Assembly (NCBI GenBank): GCA_947034885.2 | Contig: OX344757.2 | Coordinates: 24,670,001-24,734,000 of the forward strand | Direction: 5' to 3' | Length of the DNA stretch: 64,000 nt | DNA from: Thuidium tamariscinum | Taxonomy: Eukaryota > Streptophyta > Bryopsida > Hypnales > Thuidiaceae | In this document: positions 38,076-49,197 of the stretch, one piece after another | How the letters are laid out: each line of letters begins with the position of its first letter | How positions within the stretch are numbered: position 1 is the stretch's first letter | Translations under genes and position numbers: made by a program | Notes under the pieces: model-generated | What the model saw: the letters and a program-made list of their open reading frames with translations, nothing else | The model's database searches: none | What the model was told of the DNA's origin: nothing

Positions 38076-39410
38076 ATGTTAGATCATATCACTCTAATTA
38101 GTCTAATACCCAAACCATTTTCATATCCAAATTACTCCACCATTCCATTTTTTTTAGGTGTTAAATTACATCACTCTAACACCCAAACCATTTCCATATC
38201 CAAATCACTCCACCATTTTATATTTTTAGGTTGTGTTAAATTACATCACTGTAACATCCAAACCATTTCCATATCCAAATCACTCCACCATTCCATATAT
38301 TTTTTGGGTGTTAGATCATATCACTCTAACACCCAAGCCATTTCTATATTCCAAAGCACTCCACCATCCCTTATTTCTTTTAATATTAGATCATATTACT
38401 CCTTAAAAATAATTGGCCACCCTAAAATAAATTGGTATGCTTTTCAAAAGCTTGGGTCACTTTACCTCCCCTTTTGGACATTGACTTTTGAAGCACACTT
38501 CCATTCCAAGTCACTGCGATTATTTTTATTGGCGGAATCATTCCCTTTCCTATTTTTTTCGCATCATTACCAAAACTCTTCCATTTTAATTCAATGCCAT
38601 TTGTATAGGGTAGAATGATTTCTTTTCCCTATTTTATTTCATGTGATTACCAAAATTGTTCCATTCCAACCTAAGGCCATTTATTTTTGGTTGATCATTC
38701 CCTTCCCTTTCATTTTTTGATTCATTAGCAAAACTCTTTCATCCCAACTCAATTCCATTTATTTTTTGTGGCATCCCAACTCTGTCCCAACTCAATGGTT
38801 AGTAATTTATGTTGGGTGTTAGATGAAATCACTTTGACTCCTTATTTTTTGTGGACTTATCCCTCTTTCATTTTGTTTGCTTTTATCAGCAACATTTTGT
38901 TAACATAAAGCTTAAACGGATTTTCAAAACCCAACAACATTTTATTTCCTTCCTTATTTTTGTTTATCATTCATATCACTTTAACATCCAAACCATTCCA
39001 AGTTTTTTTAATGTTAGATCACATCACTGTAGCACCCAAACCATTTCCATATCCCTAGTCACTCCACCATTCCAAAAAATTTTAAAGTGTTAAATCACTT
39101 CACTCTAACACCCAAACAACTTTAATTTATTATTACATCATTTCCTTCCAATTTCTTTTGCATCATAAGCAAAACTCTCCCATCCCAACTCAATGCCATT
39201 TGTTTTTTGTTAAATCATTCCCTTTTCTATTTTTCTCGCCTCATTAATTAACAAAGCTTTTCTATTTTTTTCCTTGAATCCTAAAACTCTTTCATTCCAA
39301 ATCATTGTCATTTTTTTGGATGAATCATTCCCTTTTTTTATTTATTTTTTGGCTTCATTTCTAGAACTCTCCCATCCGAACTGAATGCCATTTTGTATTT
39401 GGGTGAATGC
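38076..39410. repeat. Minisatellite arrays with 75-90 bp units
   Basis: Two interleaved families. From about 38080 to 38400, and again at 38980-39120, units contain ATCACTCTAACACCCAAACC and CATATCCAAATCACTCCACC. From about 38560 to 39410, units contain AAAACTCTCCCATCCCAACT and AATGCCATTT followed by TCATTCCC. The 38076-38618 open frame is a by-product of the repeats. The second family reappears at 54.9-55.4 kb in the same orientation. Confidence 0.75.
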
Positions 39411-39419
39411 GATGTTCAC

Positions 39420-40447
39420 AGGCTCAAAATCGTGTCACAATGGCAAAAACTGCACTCAACCAATTTTCAAATGCCTTAAAAGTTCATTAAAAAATATTTT
39501 CTTTTAAAAAAAAGTTCATAGTAGAGACCTAAACCTCATTGTAAATACAACTATATTGTTGAATTCTTCTTAACGCATTTAATGAAAGTGTAGGGGACTT
39601 TTGAAAAAACATAGGTGTGACAAAACTACTGTGAACAATTTTTTCAAGGACTTTTTATAGATGGTGTAGGTACTTAAATTCATAAAAGGGACTATGATTC
39701 TAGTGGGTATTTGAGTAAATTTGTAAGAAATGAACATCTTGTAATGTAGATATGTATAGAATGTTTGTAAAGGACTTTTTAATTGCTTTCAAAACCTTGA
39801 AATTTATGAAGTCCTTTTCTCCTTCGTCTTTAATTTTTTTTCCAATTTTTTTTTTCCAAATTATACTATTTTCTGAGTTCTAGCTGTGCCACTTATATTT
39901 GGGACTTTTTAATAAAGCTTAATATATTTAAGTCCAAAGCCCCTCACAGCCTTGTTGTACCAACTTGAAGCATACAAAGATTGGAAAAAATCGGACCGTT
40001 GATGTGGTAAGATCATCAACGGTCCACAGTAGTTTTGCGCGACGCCAAATTGAAGCAGCCTGACATCGTCATTGAAGTCTTCTGCAGCAACTCTAAATGT
40101 ATTCCTCCCGCCTTGGATCGCCTGATGTGAGTCAAAAATTGCTGTTTGAATTTGGAGGCAGCTTCGGTGTTGTTGTTGGGAGTGCACATTGTCGGATTGG
40201 ATGGTCTGCAACAAGTTTAGGGTTTGGGGATTTCATGAAAGATTGCACAAGGTTATTTCTGCCACAAAGCTCTCAGTGCTAGGGTTTAGGGTTTAACGTG
40301 ATTTGGTGTTCTCGCTCTCCATTTTGCTTGGTCGGGCATTTGGCAGTGAATCTCTGAGCACAGTTGTTTCTGTGGATTTTGGGTTTAGGGTTTGAGCTAT
40401 CAAGCTTTGGAGGACATGCTTCTAGGTCATTCTCAAATCCTTTGGCG
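39420..40447. promoter_or_regulatory. 5' region of the plus-strand transposase-like gene
   Basis: AT-rich at first, then at 39.99-40.03 kb a hairpin of GGACCGTTGATG and its complement CATCAACGGTCC. From 40.2 kb there are repeated telo-box-like TTTAGGGTTT motifs (about 40215, 40282 and 40383), common in plant promoters and leaders. No coding region is seen before 40448. Confidence 0.4.
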
Positions 40448-41220
40448 ATGGGGAGCCAAGAAAATCAAAATCGCCGTTCAAGCCAACGAAAGGTGAATAG
40501 ACCTGAAAGATTGATTGAGAAGCGTCGCCGTAGAAATAGAGAACGGCAGGAGCAACACCATTCCCGCAAAGGCAAGAGTGTGCCTGCAGGTGTATTGAGA
40601 GATGATAGGGTTGTTGATGATGTGTCTTCACGAGAGATCAGAAGGGGTGCTCAACGTATCTTACAGTCAATTGATGAAACTTTGCAAGATTTCCCCTCTG
40701 CAGAGGCTCGAGGTCGTGTTTTGCAAAGAGTTCTGGCTTGTAGTGTTTCTTCGGGGAATTTGTTGTCTTCGTCACTTCCTTTGAGCAGTGAAAGCAAGGT
40801 TGAGAGAGATATTGTAAGTGGGCTTCAACAATCTCTTATAGAGGTTAAGGGTGCAAAAACTTCCGCGCATCTGGCTACCAAACATGCAATTTTAACTGCT
40901 GTCGTTAGTGTTGGCTCTAGCACATCCATACGAAGTCAGGCTCGAGCGTTGCAAATACATCCACTAGTAGAAAAAAACAGTGCCTAAATTAACAAAAATC
41001 AACACAAAAGTGTTGATTTTTTTTGTTGATTTGGACGTGTTAATTTGGGTACTTTTTAACACAAAAGTGTTGATTTTTTTGTTAATTTGGACATTGAATT
41101 TTTTCTTTGAAAATTAATTTTTTTCTAATTGGACCAATAAGAAGCTACCACGTGGCAAAAGCCACGTAGGCAATCCGCCACGCAGGCAGGACACGTGGCA
41201 GCTCCCTTGGGGTGCCACCA

Positions 41221-41280
41221 GCAAGGTTCGAACCTTGCACCCCATGGCTGAGGTGCAAGCTCCCAGCCATTGCACCCCCT
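41221..41280 (-). promoter_or_regulatory. tRNA-like Pol III cassette (A and B boxes)
   Basis: On the minus strand, GGGTGCAATGG (A-box-like, 41267-41277) is followed about 34 bp later by GGTTCGAACCT (B box, within 41223-41234). The B box lies in the perfect 18-bp palindrome GCAAGGTTCGAACCTTGC at 41221-41238. This resembles the tRNA-derived head of a SINE. The homologous cassette occurs in the element at 57109. Confidence 0.5.
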
Positions 41281-41388
41281 TTACACATGCATGTGTATAT
41301 GGGAAGTTTTTGAAGTTTTATGTAGCCTGAGTGCGTTTTTTCCCATTTTTTAAAAAGTCAGCGTACTTCGAAGGCCATTTAGGCATAG

Positions 41389-41690
41389 AAAAACAACTTT
41401 TTTAGAAAAATTTTGAACTAAGAAAAGTTTAGAAACAGAATTATCTTTCATCTCCAAAAATCCGTTTGCAATTTCAAGTCTTTTATCAAAAGTTATGAAT
41501 TAATTTCAAAGAGGGTTTTTCATAATGTCAAAAAAAATCCAAAGCAACCCCTTTCTGAAATTAATTCATAACTTTTGATTGGAGACTTGAAATTGCAAAC
41601 GGATTTTTGGAGATGAAAGATAATTCTGTTTCTAAACTTTTCTTAGTTCAAAATTTTTCTAAAAAAGTTGTTTTTCTATGCCTAAATGGT
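41389..41690. repeat. Long internal hairpin of CACTA copy 1
   Basis: Arms of roughly 135 bp, nearly perfect inverted copies (for example TTTGCAATTTCAAGTC on one side and its complement on the other), around a short loop near 41525-41555. The arms share the segment CCAAAAATCCGTTTG with the hairpin in the 57109 element. Confidence 0.85.
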
Positions 41691-44600
41691 CTCTGAAGTC
41701 TGCTGAATTTTAAAAATACCGAATTGAGAATTTTTTTAAAATTTTTTATTGGAAATACACTATTTATAGAATACTAATTAAGATAATTTAAACATTTTCC
41801 AAATAGAAAAATTTAGTTGAAATATGTTTTAGTAAAAATTAACAAAAAAGTGTTGATTTTTTGTTACTTTGAAGATGCAGTATCCAAATCAACAAAAAAA
41901 ATTGTTGATTTGGGCAGTTTTTACATAAATTAACAAAAAATTGTGAAAATGGACGATGGAGTATTGAAATCAACAAAAATTTGTTGATGTTTTGTTAATT
42001 TAGGCACTGTTTTTCTACTAGTGATCCTCGCAACCTTACCCAAGCCAAAGTTCGTAGGAGTGCCATGGAATCAAGTGATGTTTTCAAATGGACGCTTTCA
42101 GTTCGAAAAAAGAGATCCGATGTCCTATCGGAATGCACTAAGGCTTCAGTTGCATTGTGGTGGGCATCAGAAACTCGAAATAGTCCAATAGCTAAAGAAG
42201 TGGTTCATTTGAGAATTGATGTATCCTTGTATGATGTGAAGCCTACACAGTACTTGCTAGAAACTCAGGTATGTGCCAATGGCCTTCTCATTATTCTAAG
42301 TTGTTTACTAGATCTTTGTTGCTACTCAGATTTAGCATTTGCAGTTCTGGATTCATAGCTAGTGTTTGAAAGTGTACTCTTGCATTGTGATCACTATCTC
42401 ACCGATCGTTTGTTGAACCTTTCTTGTACATTGGACGGGATGGAAATTGCGGTTGATCTTCAACATTTGGAATGGTATCACAAACCTAGGTAAGTTCATT
42501 CATTATTTCAATGAAACATGTACATGTTTTGTGGTTTTGAATGCAAATTCTTCTTGGCAAGAGGTCTTTTGTTTAGGTTAGAAACTTTGCACCTTCAGTG
42601 CTACACACACATGTGACTATGATAGATTAGGAATGCAGGTATTGGATGCAATTTTTCCATTTTGACGTTTTTAGTGTGGTCGTGTGGATTTTGGATCGGA
42701 ATTTCAAAACTCACCCTTACTGTATAGGTGTTCAGGATGTCTCAGTAGAATTAGAATAAAACTTTGTATCTTCTGAGTTTTGGCTAAGGTTGGTTGAGTG
42801 AGTGTTAGTATACATTTTGGGTTGGGCATTATTTACTGTGGGCATTCTTTGAGGTAGTTTAGTGTATTCAAGTACGTTAGGGTTTAGGGTTTCTCAATGT
42901 GTAATGGTGTTCAGGGCATTTGTGCATAGTAGAGTCGGGCTTTTGTCACTGCGAGTGATTTTTGAGTTGTCTAGGGTCTTAGGGTACATTCAGTTTGGAC
43001 TTTTGTCGTTGTTCTTGTTTAGTGAGGTTGTTTGGGTTGTTTGAGTTCATTAGGTTTGGACATTTGGTGATGTTACTATTCATTGAGGGGGTTTAGGAGG
43101 TTTGTGTAAACTAGGATTGGACATTTGGCAGTGCAGGTGTTTCCAAAGGCAAGTTCAGATGATCATGGAGATTAGGGTGGAAAGTGCTCTCATTGAGACT
43201 CTACTTGTGCATTTAGGTTTTCTTATTGGGTGTTGCGTTAGGTCTGGACGTCTCTTGAGGTTGTTTATATATAGTTGGATTACAATATTGGACATTAATT
43301 GGTTTGTTGGGTGTTTTTATCAAGTCTGGGATTTCTTTGAGGATGTTAATGTTCTTTAGGGTTATAGTATTCTACAATAGTTGGTATGGGTGTTTAGATA
43401 AGGCAGTTTGGGGTGTTTATGTACAAAAAGTTTGGGCATTTGTGACTATAGAGATTCATTAAGGTTTAGAAGGGTGTTTGAAAGACTTTGAAGATAACAA
43501 TACTATGCACATTTGGCTAATTCCAATGTTGTTGCACTTCCTGCAGATGGAGTTTTTCCTTCGATTTCAGAATGCATACCTTGAAATCATAATTGGCAAG
43601 AGGTCTTTTGACTTGTTGCGCCCTTTCTAGGTGAAAAGATTGAAAGAGCGGAACACTTGCTGCTGCATATACCATGTGGAAATCTCAGAACTTCTTACAG
43701 CGCTCAACAACATGCGACTGAAGTCTGGTCTGCATGCTCCTTGTACTTGTACGTGTGACTGTGATGAAATCTGCTCTTCTACTGAGGTAAGTGGCACTTG
43801 TTGCCAAGGTAAGGAGATGACATACGCTAGGACCACTGAGCTCTAGGAATCAGTGGTGTGTCCGAAAGATGAGTTTGCAGAGTGGCATTCAAGGGAATGT
43901 TTATTTGGAGAATGTGATAATTGTGGTGTTGATTACTTGCCCATTTGCCCTGTTGAGGAAGAAGGAACCTCTAGCATTAAAGTTTCTTGGAAAAGATTTG
44001 AAATGAAAACAATTCTCACTAATAAAGGGGAGGAGAAACAAAAATTACATCTTGCTTACAAGTGCACTACATCAGATGAATTAGTGCAGTATTTGAAACC
44101 CAAATTGCAGTTTTTTATTCAGCATAATTTTGTTGCTAGATGGCAGGATCAACAATTCAAGAAAAGTCTGGAGAATATTCCCATTGATGGAATTGTCTCT
44201 ATGATTGATTTTGCTGAGAACTACAGCTTTGAGATTCAAAATGAAGTGCAGTCTATGCATTGGCAAAATTATCAAATTTCTATACTTGTTCAAATTTGTT
44301 GGACAAGGAATCCTAACCCTGACCCTTCTGATCTAAGTACAAATGCATTGATGAAATATCATTTCTATATTTCTGATGATAAAAAACATGACTCTTATTT
44401 TGTTCAACATTGTTTGAACTTGCATTGGAAAGATTTGCATCAATCAGGCTTTCATCCAAACCAGCACTAGATCTAGTCAAATGGGTGTTCTTCTCAATTT
44501 AAAAGTAAAGTACCGTGGTACTATATCAGCCGCTATCCTCATTTAACTGGGGGTTGTATATGTTGGTGGAATTTTTTTGGCTCAGGGCATGGAAAGGGTC

Positions 44601-45566
44601 CACATGACGAAGCTGGAGCTGTTGTGAAATGGTTCATCCGTCAAGCTCAACTAGATCATGAAGGCCCTGAACTTTCTAATGCTGCCCAATTTGTGCAAAT
44701 GTTGCGTGACAAACTGTCCTCCAGACCAGAGACATGTTACACTAGAACAACCAAAAATGTTGTGGCATGAGTTTTCTGGCACATCTCAAAAGAGACATTG
44801 GCTATTGAACGAGAGACTAAATTCAATATCATGCCTATTGTTGGAACTAGAGATTTGCACTCCATCCGGTCTGTAAATTCTATTTCCACCAATAGATTGC
44901 TCACAAAAAGTTCGGCTTGTTTTTGTTGCTTTTGCTTGGATTGTAAGTGGGATTGTTGTGAAAATTTGGCTTGGATGCTGGGATGGAATGTAAAGGTACT
45001 AATTCCTGAAAACGCAGTGCATGTTCGATCAGCTATTTCTGAAAATTTTCATGGCAGCTCGTGGACAGATTACGGTGGAGATAGAGAAGACTTGGCGTGT
45101 TGCATTGAATTGGGTGAGAACTTCGCAACCAATGCTGAAGCAGATAAGGATGCAAATGTTGATTTTGAAGTGTTGATGTGTAGCAAGCCAGCCTTTACAA
45201 TTGAAGAATCTTTCACTTGTCCTTGGGGTCAAGAATTTCTGGTGGGGGATTTATGTATTGGTGGATTGTACTACCAAAGATATAGTCGTGATATTCGAAA
45301 CTATGTGCTGCTTCGGAAGTCCAAAGTTGCTCATCTCCATGCTTGCCAAGTGATGGCTGTGAAATTCCCCATGGAGCCCCAAGATTACCAAGTGTCTGGT
45401 AATGACATGGTGTATAGGCTAGGGTCTCATGCTGCTGCAGGAATTCAAAGCGCCATTGTAGTACTAGAATCCTAATAGTATGGTGTGAGGTTCAGAAATA
45501 CTTCAAAGATTTAGGTTTAGGTCCTTGATCTCAGTATATTTTCAATTATGATAATTAGACTTGGAA

Positions 45567-47394
45567 TAGTGAAGTTTGAATTAGTATTGTTTGTGAATAA
45601 GTTAGTATAGGCTAGAGTAGGACAGTCATGCTGCAAGGGGCAGTTTTAGAGGTTCAATTCCTCCATGATTGATCTTTGGATTCATTTCAAAGTTTGTTTA
45701 TGCTGCATTTTGCTCTTGAATTCATATTCGACAAGAATTTGTTGCAAGAGATTGGTGAATTTGGTAGACTGAATTTGGTCTATGACTTTCTGTGCAATTG
45801 TGGATACAAGGCTACAAATTCTTGTGACAAGTGACTTATTCAATTGGAACCCAACTTGTGAGGATAACACATATTGATACGGTCTGTAAAGGCTGAGCAT
45901 TTAGGGGTACTGTTGCTGTAAATTCACGGTGTTCAATGAAATGCAGGTTTTTCTTGAGACCTAGCACTTTAATTTTTAGACTCTGTATGTTGAAATTGGG
46001 TTTGTACTTGGACCAATAGTTGCTTGAAATCCATGGTCCAATGAACTAATGAGAAACTTGTCCACTTTTGTACTGTTAGGGACAGAAGTCTACATTTTGT
46101 TAAAAAAGTATTCACAAAGTTTATCTCCCAATATTTTATACTTAGGTACCAAAAGGTGGCTTGATTTTGGCTAGATTCATCTTGATCTTCTTTGATTTAG
46201 AGTAGTTATGACATTAATTCCAATAGATACTCACTTCTAGTGAACATAATAAAGAAGATACCAAATTACCAAGTGAATTACTCTTGTACATGTTTTCAAG
46301 AGTACAAAAGAAAGAGAAGGTTCATGAAAGTGAGCCTTGAATAAAATAGAAGAAGGGAAAAGAAAGAAATAGAAATGTTTAATGGTCAAGAGAATGAGCC
46401 CACAAATATATGTGGAATGGTTCATTGTTTTTTGATGCCTCTACGTTCACTATTGAAGGCCCAAAAGAAAATGGGAATGTTATAGTATTTTGAGGTCACA
46501 AAGGTCTAAGGGGTGAATTTTTAATAAAAAGGGAATGTTTGATTGATTTGAGGTGCTTCTAGGTTAAGGGACTTTCCCCCCCCAAAAAAAAACATATTAA
46601 TGACTTCAATTGGGGGTCCCTGAGCCCTGAGGTCTTAGGTGTTAATTTTTGCCACAAGGAATGGTTCATTATATTTTGGTGTTTCTAGGTTCACAAAGTG
46701 AATTTGAAAATAAAAAGGGAATGGTTCATCATTATAGGGTGATTTTCGGTTCACAAAGTGAACCCAAAAATAAAAAGGGAATGGTAAATAATTTTAGGGT
46801 GATTTTTGGTTCACGTAGTGAACCTAAAAATAAAAAGGGAATGGTTCATCATTTTTGGGTGATTTTCGGTTCACGAAGTGAACCCAAAAATAAAAAGGGA
46901 ATGATACATAATTTTAGGGTGATTTTTGGTTCACGAAGTAAACCCAAAAATGAAAAAGGAATGGCTAATTCATTTTCAATGGTGCTTCTAGATTTACCCA
47001 TTTACAAAGTGAATTACCCCAAATTATCAAAAATATCTAGATAGGTGCTTTGAGAGTCCTATGGGTATTTTGAATGATTTTTTTGAAAATGGAAATTTGC
47101 AAGTTCTTTCGGGGTCCCCAAGGACTAAAAAGTGATCAATCTAAAGAAATTAGTATTGAAGTGCTTTAGGGTCCCCCAAACTCTCAAAAATGAGGGCTAG
47201 AAAATCAATGAAACATTAATTTCTTTGAAGTCACATAAGTTCCAAAGGGTGAATGTGTAAAAACTAATACGAGTTTTATGACTAAAAGGTCCCTAAATCT
47301 CTCAAGAATGAATGCCAACAAATTAATATATGTTTCATGGCTTGAGGGTTGCCAAATCATAATAAACTAAATAAAAAAATCCGGATTTAAAGCC
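45567..47394 (+). repeat. Left arm of giant inverted repeat (1,828 bp)
   Basis: Pairs base for base, without gaps, with 49198-51025 around the centre 48296. Compared segments differ at only about five places, all near the outer or inner ends. Homopolymers match too (eight C plus nine A at 46576-46592 versus nine T plus eight G). It starts about 90 bp after the stop of the plus-strand transposase-like gene. The interior is largely a roughly 60-bp minisatellite. No target duplication is visible at its outer edges. Confidence 0.95.
46640..46975 (+). repeat. 60-bp minisatellite with palindromic core, left arm
   Basis: About five to six units of 60 bp, each containing GGTTCACGAAGTGAACC or a near variant (a self-complementary core) and AAATAAAAAGGGAATGG. 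As 60 is a multiple of three, the frame 46649-47044 stays open and encodes a 20-residue repeat (core VIFGSRSEPKNKKGM). Degenerate units continue through 46.3-47.3 kb. The mirror copy is at 49617-49952. Confidence 0.85.
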
Positions 47395-49197
47395 TGAAAT
47401 AAATTTAAAAAAGACCCTCAAGATTTTTAAACTGATGATATGAAACAAAATTGGGTAAATGTTAGGTACATTTGGGGGGGTGTTCTATCGAAATGAAGTA
47501 ACTTGTACGTGCTAATGGGATCATTAGTAATTTTTGAACTCATTGGTAATTTAATTTTAGGGTCTTCAGAGAATTGTGGCAAATAAGTAATGACATTAAT
47601 TTCCATCTAAATGGGTAAAAAAGTCTATTTTGACCCTTATTAGAAAACAATGTATTTAAGAAATGAGTATAGTCTATGAATATAGTCTTTTTAATATAGG
47701 GAAGTCCTATCAATAGATGGTGAAAATTATTTTTGAACAAATATAGTTTTTTTTAATCTACATATGTATGAATCCAAAAATACCTAGATATTGAGGATTT
47801 ATATTAAATTTATAAAGTATGTTTTACAAATACCTCTCGTTTAAGTCTTGAAGAAATGAATTGATCATGTCCACTTTAAAATATTTTCTTAAGGGTACCA
47901 TAGTTAAGGTTAATATTTACCCTCGTAGAATACCACCCTTTAAAAGCTATCAAAGTATTGGTGTTCAAAATGGGTAAATTTTTTTTCAATAAGTGAATTA
48001 AATATTTTGAAAAATAATTAATGAAAAACGAGGAATTCTTTTATACAACCAAATTATAACAAGTGTTGTAAATTATGAATGTACAAATTGCAAGTTCTTT
48101 TCTATCTTCAATGAAACTTTTAAAATTTAAAACAATTTCATCAATTCCACCCTTAGAAGTAATGAGTCCCATTAGAGATCTTTCAAAGTCTTATAAAACT
48201 TTGATTGCATAAATAGCACGATTACACTTTATTAGAACCAAGACTTTCTTTTGATAAAAGCTTCACAACAAGTGTGTTGAAAGTCATATGTACATGTAGC
48301 ATTATCTTCCAAGCAACATTTGAATAAAACCATAATTTAATTGATTCTTGAACTTGAAGAATTCTTTCACTTCAAGGTTCAGGGTTGTTTTAAGAAAAAT
48401 CAAAATTAACAAATAATTTAGTAATAAAAAAATTTCTTTCCAAAAAGAGCTATTTCTAATTTCATGTATTTATTTGGAAATATGTGCCAAAATTAAGGTG
48501 AAGGTGATATCCTTTTGACAATTGCATATTATATAATTACATTAGTGAAATACATGGTTGAGTGTAACTAAAGTAGATGGACAATTTTGTATAAACTAGA
48601 AAAAGATACTTTTGAACTCTAAATAATAAATGATTAGAATTGCAAAACAAAAATCACATTCCAGAATACTTACAACCCAAGGGAACTTTAAAAACATTTA
48701 GCAACATATTTGTTCAGTTCTAGTTCTAAGGAGTTAAGAGACTCCAAAACAAAACATTAATTAATTATTTCTTCTTCATTTACTTTTGAGGGGTTTGAGA
48801 ACCTAACAAGAAATTAAATATTACATTTTTTACAATAATTTTTTAGAGTGGGAAAATAGGCCCCAAAGCACAAAAAAACAAATGATCAAATGTCCCAAAT
48901 CTTGCAAAAAACAATAAATCATTCCCTTTTTATTGGAGAATTCACTTGGTGTTCAATCTAAATGAACCCCTAAACAATTAATCATTCCATTTTTTTATAA
49001 GTTATCCCCCTAGACCTTAGGCTCCCCCCAAAAGTTTATTTAATGAATGTTCTCTTTTTTCTCCATAGGTTTCACTTGGTGAAACTAAAAACACCAAAAG
49101 AAAACAAAACATTGCAAATTTTTTCAATACGCTTCATTGTTGAACCTACAAGCACCTAAATATAATTAATCATCCCCTTTCTCTTTCAAAATGGTAT
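47395..49197. other. Spacer of the inverted repeat
   Basis: 1.8 kb of AT-rich sequence that is not symmetric, with no gene. Its right edge (48.85-49.2 kb) still carries degenerate 60-bp units (AATCATTCC..., TTTCACTTGGTGAAAC), so part of the spacer was once the same satellite. Confidence 0.6.

Larger units (their letters stand above)
40962..42023 (-). mobile_element. CACTA element with internal hairpin and tRNA-like cassette, copy 1
   Basis: 1,062 bp; the ends CACTAGTAGAAAAA and TTTTTCTACTAGTG are inverted. The target duplication ATC occurs at 40959-40961 and 42024-42026. Subterminal tracts hold many AATCAACA/TTAACAAAAA repeats on both strands, the usual CACTA transposase-binding arrangement. 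The interior has a long hairpin (41389-41690) and a tRNA-like cassette (41221-41280, minus). It is inserted in the first exon of the transposase-like gene. No transposase of its own. The strand is given by the cassette direction. Confidence 0.92.
40448..45475 (+). pseudogene. DDE-like transposase-derived gene, multi-exon, decayed
   Basis: Exons: 40448-40961 continued at 42027-42268 (split by a CACTA element), 42359-42489, a doubtful piece near 43547, and 43631-45475. The N-terminus is basic (RPERLIEKRRRRNRERQEQ), followed by a helix-turn-helix-like SQARALQIHPRNL. Core motifs in order are DFAENYSFEIQ (first acidic residue), GCSSQFKS (second) and GHGKGPHDEAGAVVK (third), preceded by a cysteine-rich stretch HAPCTCTCDCDEIC and ECLFGECDNCG. 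Similar uncharacterised proteins occur in animals and seed-free plants; I cannot name the superfamily (Sola-like is one option). In the last exon the frame is open except for TAG 43844 (possibly inside a 59-bp intron), TAG 44468, TAG 44474 and TGA 44768. No frameshift is seen there. It converges on the gene at 54.4 kb and decays to the same degree. Confidence 0.7.

Noticed and set aside
38076-38618. 180-codon frame
   Set aside because: Runs through a 75-80 bp minisatellite; the peptide is repetitive and has no homologue I know.
41221-41280. Functional tRNA gene
   Set aside because: A and B boxes are present but no cloverleaf with acceptor pairing can be drawn; it is a tRNA-like cassette within a transposon.
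46640-46975. CRISPR-like array of spaced palindromic repeats
   Set aside because: The whole 60-bp unit is repeated including the would-be spacers, and the DNA is eukaryotic.
46649-47044. 131-codon repeat protein and its mirror at 49548-49943
   Set aside because: Product of a 60-bp satellite; no start context, promoter or conserved flank supports a gene.
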